From positions 1 through 64,000 of the forward strand of contig PYJD01000033.1 in assembly GCA_003635315.1 (NCBI GenBank): 64,000 nt of DNA, given 5' to 3'. The translations under genes were made by a program, and so were the position numbers. Positions 45,142 through 54,140 of this stretch are shown here, piece by piece. This stretch comes from Candidatus Poribacteria bacterium. GTDB lineage: Bacteria > Poribacteria > WGA-4E > WGA-3G. The notes beneath the pieces are model-generated. The model saw only the letters and a program-made list of their open reading frames with translations, made no database searches and was not told the DNA's origin. The stretch's first letter is position 1. Every line of letters begins with the position of its first letter.

Positions 45142-45930
45142 ATGAGTCTGGAGAGTCTTACACGTAGATCAATCCAATTTGGATTGATCTACGTAGTTAT
45201 TATTAGTATTGGATGTTTTTTGTGGTATCGATATTCAATCTCTGAAGCGAAAAAAGAGCAACACCATCATAAGCTATCTATAAAAGAAGTTATTACAAAA
45301 ATAGAGGATGGTAATCTCAAGTATCAGAATGCAAAAACTGTTGATAATATGTTGCCTTCAGATATTGCTAATACAAAGGAAAAGAGCACTAAAGTCAGTG
45401 ATCCAGAATTCACTTCTAACTTAAATGTTAATACACCTATAGATTCACACAATAATGCAAATATTCCAACTGTTTCTCCACATGGGTTAGGTCCGTTTCC
45501 TGAAATTCCTGACGGATGGTCAAAAACTTCTTTTGCAAGTGATATGACTATTGGTCAAGAATTAATTCAGCGTGTCCGACTGGAATTATTTAAGCAAGGT
45601 ATATATACCTATGGTGGTTCAATTGACAATAAGACAGGGTTAGTATACCCAATAGTTAAAAACGAAGTATTCATTACCTGGGGAACAGCAAGGTTTCCTG
45701 TAATTGGTATACAAAAATATGCCACCACAATTACAGGTTACCCTGAAACCATAAACAGAATTGAAGAAAATGTGAGATTGCGAGAATCCCCTATACCCTA
45801 TCAGATACGACAAATTACCGAGATTGATATTCCATCCGATGTAGTAGTCAAATCAAGGTCAGAAGGGATTGATCCTTATAAATTTCTAAATCTAACGGCA
45901 GTAACAAACATCAATGAGGATACAAAATGA
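45142..45930 (+). CDS. Single-pass membrane protein of unknown function
   Basis: 262 residues. A transmembrane helix lies at about 14-32 (GLIYVVIISIGCFLWYRY), followed by a polar linker to about residue 110. The C-terminal domain of about 150 residues begins PHGLGPFPEIPDGW and looks mixed alpha/beta. The helix pattern (I/V)GC(F/Y).W(Y/F) is shared with the 87-residue protein at 51548. The stop overlaps the next start (ATGA), indicating translational coupling. A 33-bp near-perfect palindrome (45162-45194) lies inside codons 7-18. Confidence 0.78.
   Translation: MSLESLTRRSIQFGLIYVVIISIGCFLWYRYSISEAKKEQHHHKLSIKEVITKIEDGNLKYQNAKTVDNMLPSDIANTKEKSTKVSDPEFTSNLNVNTPIDSHNNANIPTVSPHGLGPFPEIPDGWSKTSFASDMTIGQELIQRVRLELFKQGIYTYGGSIDNKTGLVYPIVKNEVFITWGTARFPVIGIQKYATTITGYPETINRIEENVRLRESPIPYQIRQITEIDIPSDVVVKSRSEGIDPYKFLNLTAVTNINEDTK
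45162..45194. repeat. 33-bp palindrome inside the start of a coding region
   Basis: Arms 45162-45177 and 45179-45194 are perfect 16-bp complements around one central base. As RNA it would need a few unpaired bases at the turn but would form a very strong hairpin 21 nt after the ATG, which could restrain translation of 45142 and the coupled gene at 45927. Confidence 0.7.
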
Positions 45931-46436
45931 GAAAATTTACACTATACATGATGATTACATTTGGTTTATTATCCATAATACAGTATGCAATTAATGCAGC
46001 AAATAATGGAGGAATAGCAGAATATCCTTTTACAATAGGTAGGTATCAGGGTGTAATACGTTGGACAAACGATTCAGATGGGGCATTAATATCTTCAGCA
46101 AGTACTGGTGTTTTTACCTACACTGGTAATCCAGACAATGATGAAGACACGATAATCAATTGGTCCTCTTCTGCAAGAGTAGAATATACAGGCGAACATG
46201 ATGATTACGAAGGAGAATATGATTTAAAAGCTGAAATACTGGGTGCATATTCTCAATCACTCAATGGGAATACCGTCGGTGAATTATCTGAAAAAGTAGG
46301 TTTCTATATAGAAATGTCTCCACCTCCAGATGGTGTGACGCCTATAATTACTGACTGCGAATCCTACGGGGACGCAGATGGAGAGAATCCTACAACTAAT
46401 GTTACAAGCTCAACGCGTTCAGAAATTCCGTGGTAG
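45927..46436 (+). CDS. Secreted protein of unknown function
   Basis: 169 residues with a signal peptide (cleavage near INAAN). The mature part is acidic and rich in Asn, Ser, Thr and aromatic residues (GRYQGVIRWTNDSDGALISS; VEYTGEHDDYEGEYDLKAEI), with a Cys/Pro tail, suggesting a small beta-sandwich. No family recognised. Its ATG overlaps the upstream stop, so it is translationally coupled to the membrane protein at 45142, and the two products may interact outside the membrane. Confidence 0.78.
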   Translation: MRKFTLYMMITFGLLSIIQYAINAANNGGIAEYPFTIGRYQGVIRWTNDSDGALISSASTGVFTYTGNPDNDEDTIINWSSSARVEYTGEHDDYEGEYDLKAEILGAYSQSLNGNTVGELSEKVGFYIEMSPPPDGVTPIITDCESYGDADGENPTTNVTSSTRSEIPW

Positions 46437-46772
46437 AACACTCCTATTTTGAATCATAAGAATAGCCATTTTGATGTTTATTTTATTAAGATGAAAGTAA
46501 AATTGAAAATGAACATGGATAAAATCATGAGAAATTGGCTTATACATCTATAATCATTTCAATACTAAAATTAGAAAATATGTTGAACTACTCTTTTTCT
46601 AATATACCTACTTTCATTCTGTCTTGTATAACTTTTGAATTTTGAGATATATTGACACACTATAGGATAGAGATGTCATCAGTGGATATCCTTTAAGAGT
46701 TTAATACGCTACAGAATTTAATTCTGTATGCAAAAGCGATAATCCTAAAAACCCTGAAATCTTGGTCGTCAG
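46437..46772. other. Intergenic gap
   Basis: 336 bp, AT-rich. A TTGACA at 46652-46657 has no good -10 at normal distance. Nothing else is supported. Confidence 0.35.
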
Positions 46773-47786
46773 ATGCATTATATCATTCTTGTTTGCGCGC
46801 TTTTGGTATTTGGTATATTACTCTGTTTAATTAAGAACAGACACATAAAGATTGACGAGTCAGATATAAAGAGTTCTGATTTCATATCAGAACAGTCAGA
46901 ACAATTCCAAGCAAATGATTCTGATTTATATAGAAAATTGACAAATGCTAATAGTGAGATATTACAACTCACTCAAACCTTAAATGAGATCGCACATGAA
47001 AACTCACAGCTTGTATCAGAACTTAATGAAGCTAAGCTACGGAATAAACAGTTAAGGGGTGACTTATTTAATGTTGTTCAAAGTAATGAGAGTGCAATTC
47101 ATGCATTACACCTTACAACCTTATCCCTTCAAATGTGTGGATTAATCCTTCAACGAGAATTGAATCGTAGTGAACGACTTTTGGTTAATTATGAATCGTT
47201 GAAAAATCGTTTACAGACTATCTGTGTTGAGATCGAGAGTAAAGCCAGAAGAAGACTCTTTAAGAAAGGAATAGGTGTCCCTTACAGGTTCACACCTGGA
47301 GTTGAACAGATTCAATTATTAAGGGATTTTTCTGAAATTATTGATCTTACAACTAAGATTATTGAAGGAAACTATGCCGATGTAGATAAAACACATTCCA
47401 ATGTGGGTTTATCAGAGGACATACAGATAGATGATGTGGACCTGCTTTCTTCACGGCTTAAAATTAGTGGCATTCAAGGAATAATCAATGAGGCAATTAA
47501 ACAGAACAATAATCCTCAGAGTCAACATCAAGATGATACAACTCTAAGAGATTTTGTTATAAATACTTTGATGTATACAAAGACATTAACCGATTCTTGG
47601 TCAGATGTTGAATACCATCAAGGTATTGCTGCAATAGTATCGAACCTTAACAAACTTGATTACCACATTTTTATTCCTGATCACACATGCGAAAGTATGA
47701 ACATAAAAAGAGGAATACAGGTTCCAGCCTGCTATCAGAATGAAATTCATGAGAATGTAGGATTTGAAAAAAGTAAATCCTATTGA
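46773..47786 (+). CDS. Membrane-anchored coiled-coil protein
   Basis: 337 residues. Residues 3-20 are hydrophobic (YIILVCALLVFGILLCLI), followed by a basic stop-transfer patch and a coiled coil at about 50-105 with regular Leu/Asn heptads (LTNANSEILQLTQTLNEIAH). The rest is helical and charged, without recognised domains. No ribosome binding site stands out before ATG 46773. It precedes the second sigma-propeller gene by 44 bp on the same strand, so it may be cotranscribed and act with that protein. Confidence 0.75.
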   Translation: MHYIILVCALLVFGILLCLIKNRHIKIDESDIKSSDFISEQSEQFQANDSDLYRKLTNANSEILQLTQTLNEIAHENSQLVSELNEAKLRNKQLRGDLFNVVQSNESAIHALHLTTLSLQMCGLILQRELNRSERLLVNYESLKNRLQTICVEIESKARRRLFKKGIGVPYRFTPGVEQIQLLRDFSEIIDLTTKIIEGNYADVDKTHSNVGLSEDIQIDDVDLLSSRLKISGIQGIINEAIKQNNNPQSQHQDDTTLRDFVINTLMYTKTLTDSWSDVEYHQGIAAIVSNLNKLDYHIFIPDHTCESMNIKRGIQVPACYQNEIHENVGFEKSKSY

Positions 47787-47830
47787 ACCTGTCCTAATGA
47801 ATTTTAATATTGGTTATTTGGAGAAGTCGT

Positions 47831-50761
47831 ATGAAAGTTAATGATTCTGAGTTGATCCGACGTTCTATTCAAGGGGATCAGAACGCTTTTGCATTGCTGG
47901 TTGAGAAATACCAAGACCAGGTTCACACTATAGCGTGGCAGAAAATAGGGGATTTTCATTTTGCACAGGAAATCACCCAGGATGTCTTTATGACCGTGTA
48001 TCAGAAACTACCATCGTTATCACAACATGAACGATTTCCTGGGTGGTTATATGTTATTACAGATCGTAAGTGCATTGCATGGAAACGTAAAAAGTCACCC
48101 CTCATTCAATCCATTGAAGATACATCGGTTATGGAATTAGAACAGACATACTATTCTGAATTTATATCTCGACAACGGGAAGAGGCAGAAAATGAAAAAA
48201 TACGAGGTATAGTATATAGACTTCTAAATAGATTGCAAGAAAGTGAACGGACGGTTATGAGTCTTTTCTACATTGCGGAGATGACTTGTGATGAAATTAG
48301 TAAGTTTTTGGGAATATCAGCGAATACCGTTCGAAGTCGTTTGCATAGAGCCCGTAACCGATTGAAGAAAGAAGAAGAACTGATCCGTGAAAGTCTCAGT
48401 AGTTTCCAACTGCCTTCGCACCTTACAGAGAACATTTTAAAAGAAGTATCTAACATAAAACCCACTACCTCATCCGGGAATAACCCATTGATTCCATTAG
48501 TCGTTTCATCGTTTTCTGCTATTATAGTGTTTTTATTAATTGGGGTGGGGATTCAACATTTATACAAATTTCAAAAACCTTATAGTTTAGAGACACAATC
48601 AGAAAACTTGATCGAGATTACTGATATTCAGCATGTAATTAATTCATCTGTAACACCTACCAATATACAACAATTGGGTCAATCTTCTAATTCTGGGGAC
48701 GGTCTTAAAAATGGATCTGAACAGGATAATTCGGTATTTAGTGGTGAGAAGGTAGAAATGAATAAGGATTCAGCGTTTACATCACAATGGACTCAAACAA
48801 AAGGTCCAGAAGGAGGATTTATTAATAGCTTCTTCTCATCAACTGATGGTGATATCTTTGCAACGACATATACCGGACTTTACAAGTTATCAATTAGTAA
48901 AGAGAAATGGGAGTTCGTCGAAACTTCTGTAGTACCATCGCTTAATAGGTTAGGAATGTCGTTGGATGGGGATCAAATCGTAGAATGGAAGAATAAACTG
49001 TACCTTCTCACAAATCAAGGCATATCAGTCTCAACGAATGGAGGGGATAATTGGAATTATCTTAGTAATACTCCTAAGGGTATACCTATTGGTTTTGAAA
49101 TTACAGAAGAAGGTTTCTACATTGCATATCATAATGATATATATATATCAAAAGATGGTATGGAGCCATGGGTACTTAGTTTTTTCGGTTTAGAAAACGG
49201 GAGTATTAATTCACTGGCTGCTGTTAATGACACTGTTTTTGCTGGGACGTCTGATGGACTGTATCGTCTTAATGACAAGAAATGGGAAAGAATATCAATA
49301 GGAAGAAATAAAAAAAGTAACAAAGAAAAAATTCATGCCTTGGCTGTCTCAGATGACCGACTTTATGCTGCAGTAGGAAGAGATTTTGTGTATAAAGAAA
49401 ATGAGAAAGAAGATATGTGGTGGACTCTTTTCCGCTCAACAGATTTCGGTGAAACATGGTATTCAATAGATCCAAGACACAGGCTTAATAACTCTGTAAA
49501 TTCAGAAGATAGAATTCCAATAGAATTTCCATCTACAGGTACTAATGTCGCTTATGGCAAGAACATTAGGATTAAGGCAAGCAATGAAAAAGTTATGGTA
49601 GCAGTACCAAAGAGCTTATTTTATTCCACAAATACTGGAGAAAATTGGACTCGCATTACCCTAAATGATAGAAATGACATTAGTATTCCACCCTCAATAT
49701 TAATGTTAGATAACAATACATTTTACAGAGCTGGAAGATCTGGAATCTATCGTACAAGAGATGGTGGAAAATCTTGGAATCAAATAAATAATGGACTTGT
49801 AAATACGACTGTAATGGATGTAATTGTTTGTAACAAATATATATATGCAAGAACTACAAATGGTTATGTGACTTCATCTGATAAAGGAAATACTTGGTCA
49901 CCATTTCACCTTGACACTAATAACAATTCAGTGATTGCGAAATTCAACGATACCTTATACGTGAAGAATCATGACCAGATTTTTACAATATTACGTTTGT
50001 CAGAGAATGACAGAAAATTTAATGCAATTCATGATTTACCGAGTTTTGGGGAGGTTAATTTGTCAGATTCACATCCAAGGTCAACAGGTTTGATTGTTCC
50101 GTATGAAGGTTTTGCAATTAGTGGAGATACATACTATGTAGAATTTCGACAGAGGCTTTACAAGTGGAAACCAGGAGCTGCTGGATGGGTTAATACAGGA
50201 TTAAGTAAACCATTAAATAGTGATACTTTCCCATTTACTCCTCAAAGTTCTATAATTGAGTTTGAAGGAATATCCACCTTACACACTTTACTTGAATCTA
50301 TGAGTTTCAAAATAGCTGTATCCAAGAACATTGTATTCGTAGGAATTAGAGATGGACGCCTAATGCAATCAGTTGATGAAGGAGAGACTTGGAGAGATGT
50401 AGCTCATCACCTTCCTTTTCAAGTTGAGAGTTTCAAGAAGATTGTCTTTGCCGAACAGACCGTTTATGTCGCAACGGACAAAGGGGTTCTAAGGTCAAGA
50501 AATGGATTAAAATGGGAATTAATCACCGATAGCAATGGAGACCATCTTGTTCTGGATCATCTCTCAGAAGATGGCACAACGGTTTACGGACAAGCAAATC
50601 AACTGGTATACAAAACTGATGAAAATACCAATATATGGAAGCAGATTACACCAGAAATCCCGTATCAAGTTTCCTCACTTGCAACTGAAAATAATACGCT
50701 ATATGTTGGAACGCTTGGAGGCGGAGTACTCCGTTATGAGCTTAATAAACCCATGAATTAA
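47831..50761 (+). CDS. ECF sigma factor fused to transmembrane helix and Asp-box beta-propeller (paralogue)
   Basis: 976 residues from ATG 47831, which has GGAG 8 nt upstream; the frame could open earlier at TTG 47810. It matches the 40328 protein along its whole length. Region 2 is LVEKYQDQVHTIAWQKIGDF and AQEITQDVFMTVYQKL, and region 4 is LQESERTVMSLFYIAEMTCD and FLGISANTVRSRLHRARNRL. A transmembrane helix lies near 215-237, and Asp boxes include RSTDFGETW, YSTNTGENW, RTRDGGKSW, TSSDKGNTW and QSVDEGETW. Linkers after the helix are diverged, while sigma regions and propeller ends are conserved. A separate anti-sigma gene is not seen. Confidence 0.92.
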   Translation: MKVNDSELIRRSIQGDQNAFALLVEKYQDQVHTIAWQKIGDFHFAQEITQDVFMTVYQKLPSLSQHERFPGWLYVITDRKCIAWKRKKSPLIQSIEDTSVMELEQTYYSEFISRQREEAENEKIRGIVYRLLNRLQESERTVMSLFYIAEMTCDEISKFLGISANTVRSRLHRARNRLKKEEELIRESLSSFQLPSHLTENILKEVSNIKPTTSSGNNPLIPLVVSSFSAIIVFLLIGVGIQHLYKFQKPYSLETQSENLIEITDIQHVINSSVTPTNIQQLGQSSNSGDGLKNGSEQDNSVFSGEKVEMNKDSAFTSQWTQTKGPEGGFINSFFSSTDGDIFATTYTGLYKLSISKEKWEFVETSVVPSLNRLGMSLDGDQIVEWKNKLYLLTNQGISVSTNGGDNWNYLSNTPKGIPIGFEITEEGFYIAYHNDIYISKDGMEPWVLSFFGLENGSINSLAAVNDTVFAGTSDGLYRLNDKKWERISIGRNKKSNKEKIHALAVSDDRLYAAVGRDFVYKENEKEDMWWTLFRSTDFGETWYSIDPRHRLNNSVNSEDRIPIEFPSTGTNVAYGKNIRIKASNEKVMVAVPKSLFYSTNTGENWTRITLNDRNDISIPPSILMLDNNTFYRAGRSGIYRTRDGGKSWNQINNGLVNTTVMDVIVCNKYIYARTTNGYVTSSDKGNTWSPFHLDTNNNSVIAKFNDTLYVKNHDQIFTILRLSENDRKFNAIHDLPSFGEVNLSDSHPRSTGLIVPYEGFAISGDTYYVEFRQRLYKWKPGAAGWVNTGLSKPLNSDTFPFTPQSSIIEFEGISTLHTLLESMSFKIAVSKNIVFVGIRDGRLMQSVDEGETWRDVAHHLPFQVESFKKIVFAEQTVYVATDKGVLRSRNGLKWELITDSNGDHLVLDHLSEDGTTVYGQANQLVYKTDENTNIWKQITPEIPYQVSSLATENNTLYVGTLGGGVLRYELNKPMN

Positions 50762-51547
50762 TAATTTCAATTTTCCATAATTTAAACCTATACACCCTGA
50801 CATTATTTTCTACTTCTATACGATATTCCAATCCCGGACAAGTCATAAATTTCTTCTGTTAATTAGTTGATCTTTCTGAAAAACACTTAATAGATTTTAT
50901 ACCGTATAAACAAGTGTGCCTTTTTTGCACATGTGTCGTTATTTTAAACAAGTTTAGTGCAAAAGCTAAACATATTTTGTAATCGTCAACGAATTTATTC
51001 TTTATGATATTAAATCTTAAGAATATACATTCTACTATTATCAGTCTAAACTCAAGTGTCAAACTTAGGCTATTCTTACATTTAGACAGGTATTATGTAT
51101 ATATTATTGTATCTAAGGTGTTGAGGTGATTGTCGATATTATAATTTGGCACAAATTTTGCTAATAAAAGTTGGGAAGGTGTATACTCAGTCATTATAAT
51201 TGTCATGAGATCCGGAATTATCTATCCTTTATCTCAGAAAGATCTCATGTAATTATAGTAAGCGAATTTTTACTATCAACAATATACGACAGAACCATCT
51301 ATTTTTTGAAGAATTTCAAAAATCAATCAACTAAATTAGTTAAAGGCATTTTAATGCAACCTTTTTAGCTCTAAATTGTGTCTATATATATATAAATGGT
51401 TCTCAATTAACTTACAAATCCACAATCCCTGAATGAATTTCAGGATTTTACTGAACACAAAATACATTTGCATGTCTAAATATTAACCTTAGATAACATA
51501 AAATCAGATAATTACAAAGTATGGTAGGAGAATGAAGGAGAGAAGAA
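50762..51547. other. AT-rich intergenic region with one candidate ECF promoter
   Basis: 786 bp. Besides the promoter-like site at 51356-51382, short minus- and plus-strand frames (60-68 codons) have no domain or ribosome binding site and are not called. Confidence 0.45.
51356..51382 (+). promoter_or_regulatory. Candidate ECF-type promoter upstream of the small membrane protein
   Basis: GCAAC (51356-51360, preceded by AAT), an 18-bp spacer and TGTC (51379-51382, followed by TATATA). The -35-like part and spacing are identical to the site at 40263. The gene at 51548 starts 165 bp downstream. Confidence 0.4.
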
Positions 51548-51811
51548 ATGAAAGAAATTACTATAGATAATTGGATTATTGGTGGGAGTGTAATCCTTTT
51601 AGTATTTACAGTGGGTTGTTATTTCTGGTTTCAGCATGAACTCGCAATTCTTGATGATTACAATACATACATTGAAACACCCAGTACACAGACATCCGAA
51701 ATCGAACAGGAAGATTCACCAGAACTACTACAACCAACCCAAACAATACAACCCGATGAATCTGATAACGATAGTTCAAGCATAACAGTTGTAACGAAAA
51801 ATGTCTCATGA
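51548..51811 (+). CDS. Small single-pass membrane protein
   Basis: 87 residues. A transmembrane helix at about 9-28 (WIIGGSVILLVFTVGCYFWF) is followed by an acidic Ser/Thr/Gln/Pro-rich tail that looks unstructured. The end of the helix, (I/V)GC(F/Y).W(Y/F), matches that of the 45142 protein, so it may be a shortened relative. GGAGAG 8 nt before ATG supports the start. It is preceded by a candidate ECF promoter and followed by a strong terminator, so it is probably a single-gene unit. Confidence 0.75.
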   Translation: MKEITIDNWIIGGSVILLVFTVGCYFWFQHELAILDDYNTYIETPSTQTSEIEQEDSPELLQPTQTIQPDESDNDSSSITVVTKNVS

Positions 51812-51913
51812 TTGTATCTGTGATGAGCAAAGCTAAATACCATAATATTGACGGGTGATATTTTCTATAATACCAGATCAAGTAGCTAATATTATGTAAT
51901 CAAATACAACTAA

Positions 51914-51950
51914 ATAAAGAAAGGCACGTATATTACGTGCCTTTCTTTAT
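51914..51950 (+). terminator. Strong intrinsic terminator, probably bidirectional
   Basis: Arms 51914-51930 and 51934-51950 are perfect 17-bp complements around a 3-nt loop. The stem includes GGCACG and its base is A/T-rich (ttctttat after the stem, ataaagaa before it). It lies about 100 bp after the small membrane gene. Confidence 0.8.
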
Positions 51951-52235
51951 GTAAATCATCAAAAAAATCTGTCGTTATATGCAAGACTTAAATTAACATT
52001 CCACTATTTTGTCCTTTTTAATTTTCAGACCTTTATGCTAATCCTTACTTAAGAAGTCCTGTTTGACATTTCCCATATATATCTGGTAATATAAGTAATA
52101 CCATAGAGGCAATGAAATCTCCATTCATTGACTTTTCACACCTTAGAATAAGAGGGATTATTATTCTCTTTTCCAAAGTTAATACATCACATATATTCAA
52201 CAAAAAGTACACTTTTAATTACCTTATACTTAAAA
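51951..52235. other. Intergenic gap before PA14 protein gene
   Basis: 285 bp between the terminator and the PA14 protein. A plus-strand frame from 52112 runs out of phase into the PA14 gene and is a shadow. No promoter was assigned. Confidence 0.35.
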
Positions 52236-53342
52236 ATGGGTTGTACCATGAAAATAAGAATAGGAAATATATCACTTATTCTCTCATTAGGAATCCATTT
52301 TATATTGTTGTTAATTCTTTCTCCATTTCTTGTGCAACAATTCAACCCAAATAATGATGATCTATCACTAATTATTTATAGAATCGGAAAAATTAATCGA
52401 ATTAAACGCAGGATGATTCACGAGCATAAACATAAAAAAGTAATACAAAATACAGATAGCGGTTCTACAATAGTTGCCAGTGCAACACCTAAATATACGC
52501 CTAACCTGTTTTTGCCTAAAGCATATATTTATGACGAATTCATACCAGAATTCATTACAAGCGCGGATTTATCTCAAACAGATACATCTCCACTATCGAA
52601 TGTTAGTTTAGGTACAGACAATAATTCAGGTGGAACGACGGTAATTCCTAAATCACAGAGATCTGGTCGATCTCACCGAGGACATGGTGGTAGGAGTATA
52701 GGTTATGAAAAAGAAAGCAGTATCGAAAAGGAATTATCAAAGCTTTCAAATATTGATGAACTTAATTCAATTGCAATAGATAAAGGTATGTTCGAGATTG
52801 GGTGGTTTGATTCTGATGTAATGCCTGGACACGGACTAATCGGTCAATTATATGTTCCCGATTATCCATTATATAAATTGCCAAATTTCGAGGAACTTAC
52901 ACCTATTTATACCTTTGCAACAGCAAAAATTGATGTTTCTCCAAGAAACTTTACCTCTGGATTTCCTACGCCTAAAAAACAAAACATCATTGAGAATTTC
53001 GCAATTCTATTCAAGGCTAAATTAGCTCTACATACGCCAGGAGTTTATACTTTTGAATTGTACTCTGATGATGGTGCTAAGTTATATATTGATGGAAAAT
53101 TAGTCGTTGATAATGATGGTGTACATGATCCGCGGAACCGACGTTTAAGTATTAAACTTGCAGCAGGTTTTCATCCTATTGAAATACACTATTTCCAAGG
53201 ACCACGTTATCAGATTGCATTACAATGGTTCTATACACCACCTGATCGTCCAAGACAAATTGTTCCTCCTGAAGCAATCTTTCATCCTGAAAAAACCGAA
53301 ACACCTCAATTAATTAGACAACTTCGTAACCGATTGAATTAA
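52236..53342 (+). CDS. Membrane-anchored PA14-domain protein
   Basis: 368 residues. An N-terminal hydrophobic helix (ISLILSLGIHFILLLILSPF) with a preceding basic patch resembles the anchor of TonB-type proteins. A basic, Ser/Thr-rich linker to about residue 180 follows. Residues about 190-350 form a PA14-like beta-sandwich (GLIGQLYVPDYPL; FTFELYSDDGAKLYIDGKLV; HYFQGPRYQIALQW), a carbohydrate- or ligand-binding fold. The second Met (52248) is an equally plausible start. It is 49 bp upstream of the second DUF4159 gene and probably cotranscribed. Confidence 0.85.
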   Translation: MGCTMKIRIGNISLILSLGIHFILLLILSPFLVQQFNPNNDDLSLIIYRIGKINRIKRRMIHEHKHKKVIQNTDSGSTIVASATPKYTPNLFLPKAYIYDEFIPEFITSADLSQTDTSPLSNVSLGTDNNSGGTTVIPKSQRSGRSHRGHGGRSIGYEKESSIEKELSKLSNIDELNSIAIDKGMFEIGWFDSDVMPGHGLIGQLYVPDYPLYKLPNFEELTPIYTFATAKIDVSPRNFTSGFPTPKKQNIIENFAILFKAKLALHTPGVYTFELYSDDGAKLYIDGKLVVDNDGVHDPRNRRLSIKLAAGFHPIEIHYFQGPRYQIALQWFYTPPDRPRQIVPPEAIFHPEKTETPQLIRQLRNRLN

Positions 53343-53391
53343 ATCTGACTGGTTTGGATGACTTTACTACCACCTTGACTATTAGTTGAAC

Positions 53392-54120
53392 ATGCGTAGA
53401 TTATCACACACAACTCTCCTAATATCTCTCTTCTCACTGATTATAAATTATTCTTATGCTGTACAGAAGTATGATTTTACATTCGTACGTTTACAATATA
53501 GAGGCAAACTCACTCAACTGAGTAATTGGGAAGTGGATTTCCCAGCGTCTGATCGTAATTTTATCTACCAATTAAGAAAACAAACTAACTTGAATGTTGC
53601 GCCAGATGGGATAAAAATTCCTGTTTGGTCAGATGAACTGTTTGAATATCCATTTGCATATATGTTAGAAGTTGGAAGTATGCGACTGAGTAGTGCTGAG
53701 GCATCAAACTTACGCGAATATCTATTACGTGGGGGGTTTATCTTTATTGATGACTTCCATGGAGGAATGGAGTGGAAATGGTTCTATACAGAATTCAAGA
53801 AGATATTTCCTAAACGTGAACCTGTGGATATACCTATAACGCATCCGATTTTTAAATGCTTCTTTAAAATTGATGAACTTATACAGATTCCGGGACTACG
53901 TGCTCTGTTTAGTGGTAGGACTTTTGAACGAACAGATGGACATCCAGCCAGATACTTAGGTGTGTACGATGATAAGGATAGACTTATGATGCTAATCTGT
54001 TTTAATTCTGATCTCGGCGATGCATGGGAACATGCAGCAGAGGACTACTATCCGATGAAATATTCTAATATTGCATTAAAAATCGGTATCAATGCTGTCA
54101 TCTATTCACTTACACATTGA
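53392..54120 (+). CDS. Secreted DUF4159 protein (paralogue)
   Basis: About 242 residues from ATG 53392 (TTG 53386 also possible). It has a signal peptide (cleavage near SYA) and a DUF4159 domain closely similar to the 43575 protein: FTFVRLQYRGK, WEVDFPASDRNFIYQLRKQT, EYLLRGGFIFIDDFHGG and THPIFKCFFKI, ending in NAVIYSLTH. No ribosome binding site is obvious. Last gene of the plus-strand block, close to the converging holA. Function unknown. Confidence 0.87.
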   Translation: MRRLSHTTLLISLFSLIINYSYAVQKYDFTFVRLQYRGKLTQLSNWEVDFPASDRNFIYQLRKQTNLNVAPDGIKIPVWSDELFEYPFAYMLEVGSMRLSSAEASNLREYLLRGGFIFIDDFHGGMEWKWFYTEFKKIFPKREPVDIPITHPIFKCFFKIDELIQIPGLRALFSGRTFERTDGHPARYLGVYDDKDRLMMLICFNSDLGDAWEHAAEDYYPMKYSNIALKIGINAVIYSLTH

Positions 54121-54140
54121 TACTATTATCTAAGAAATAC

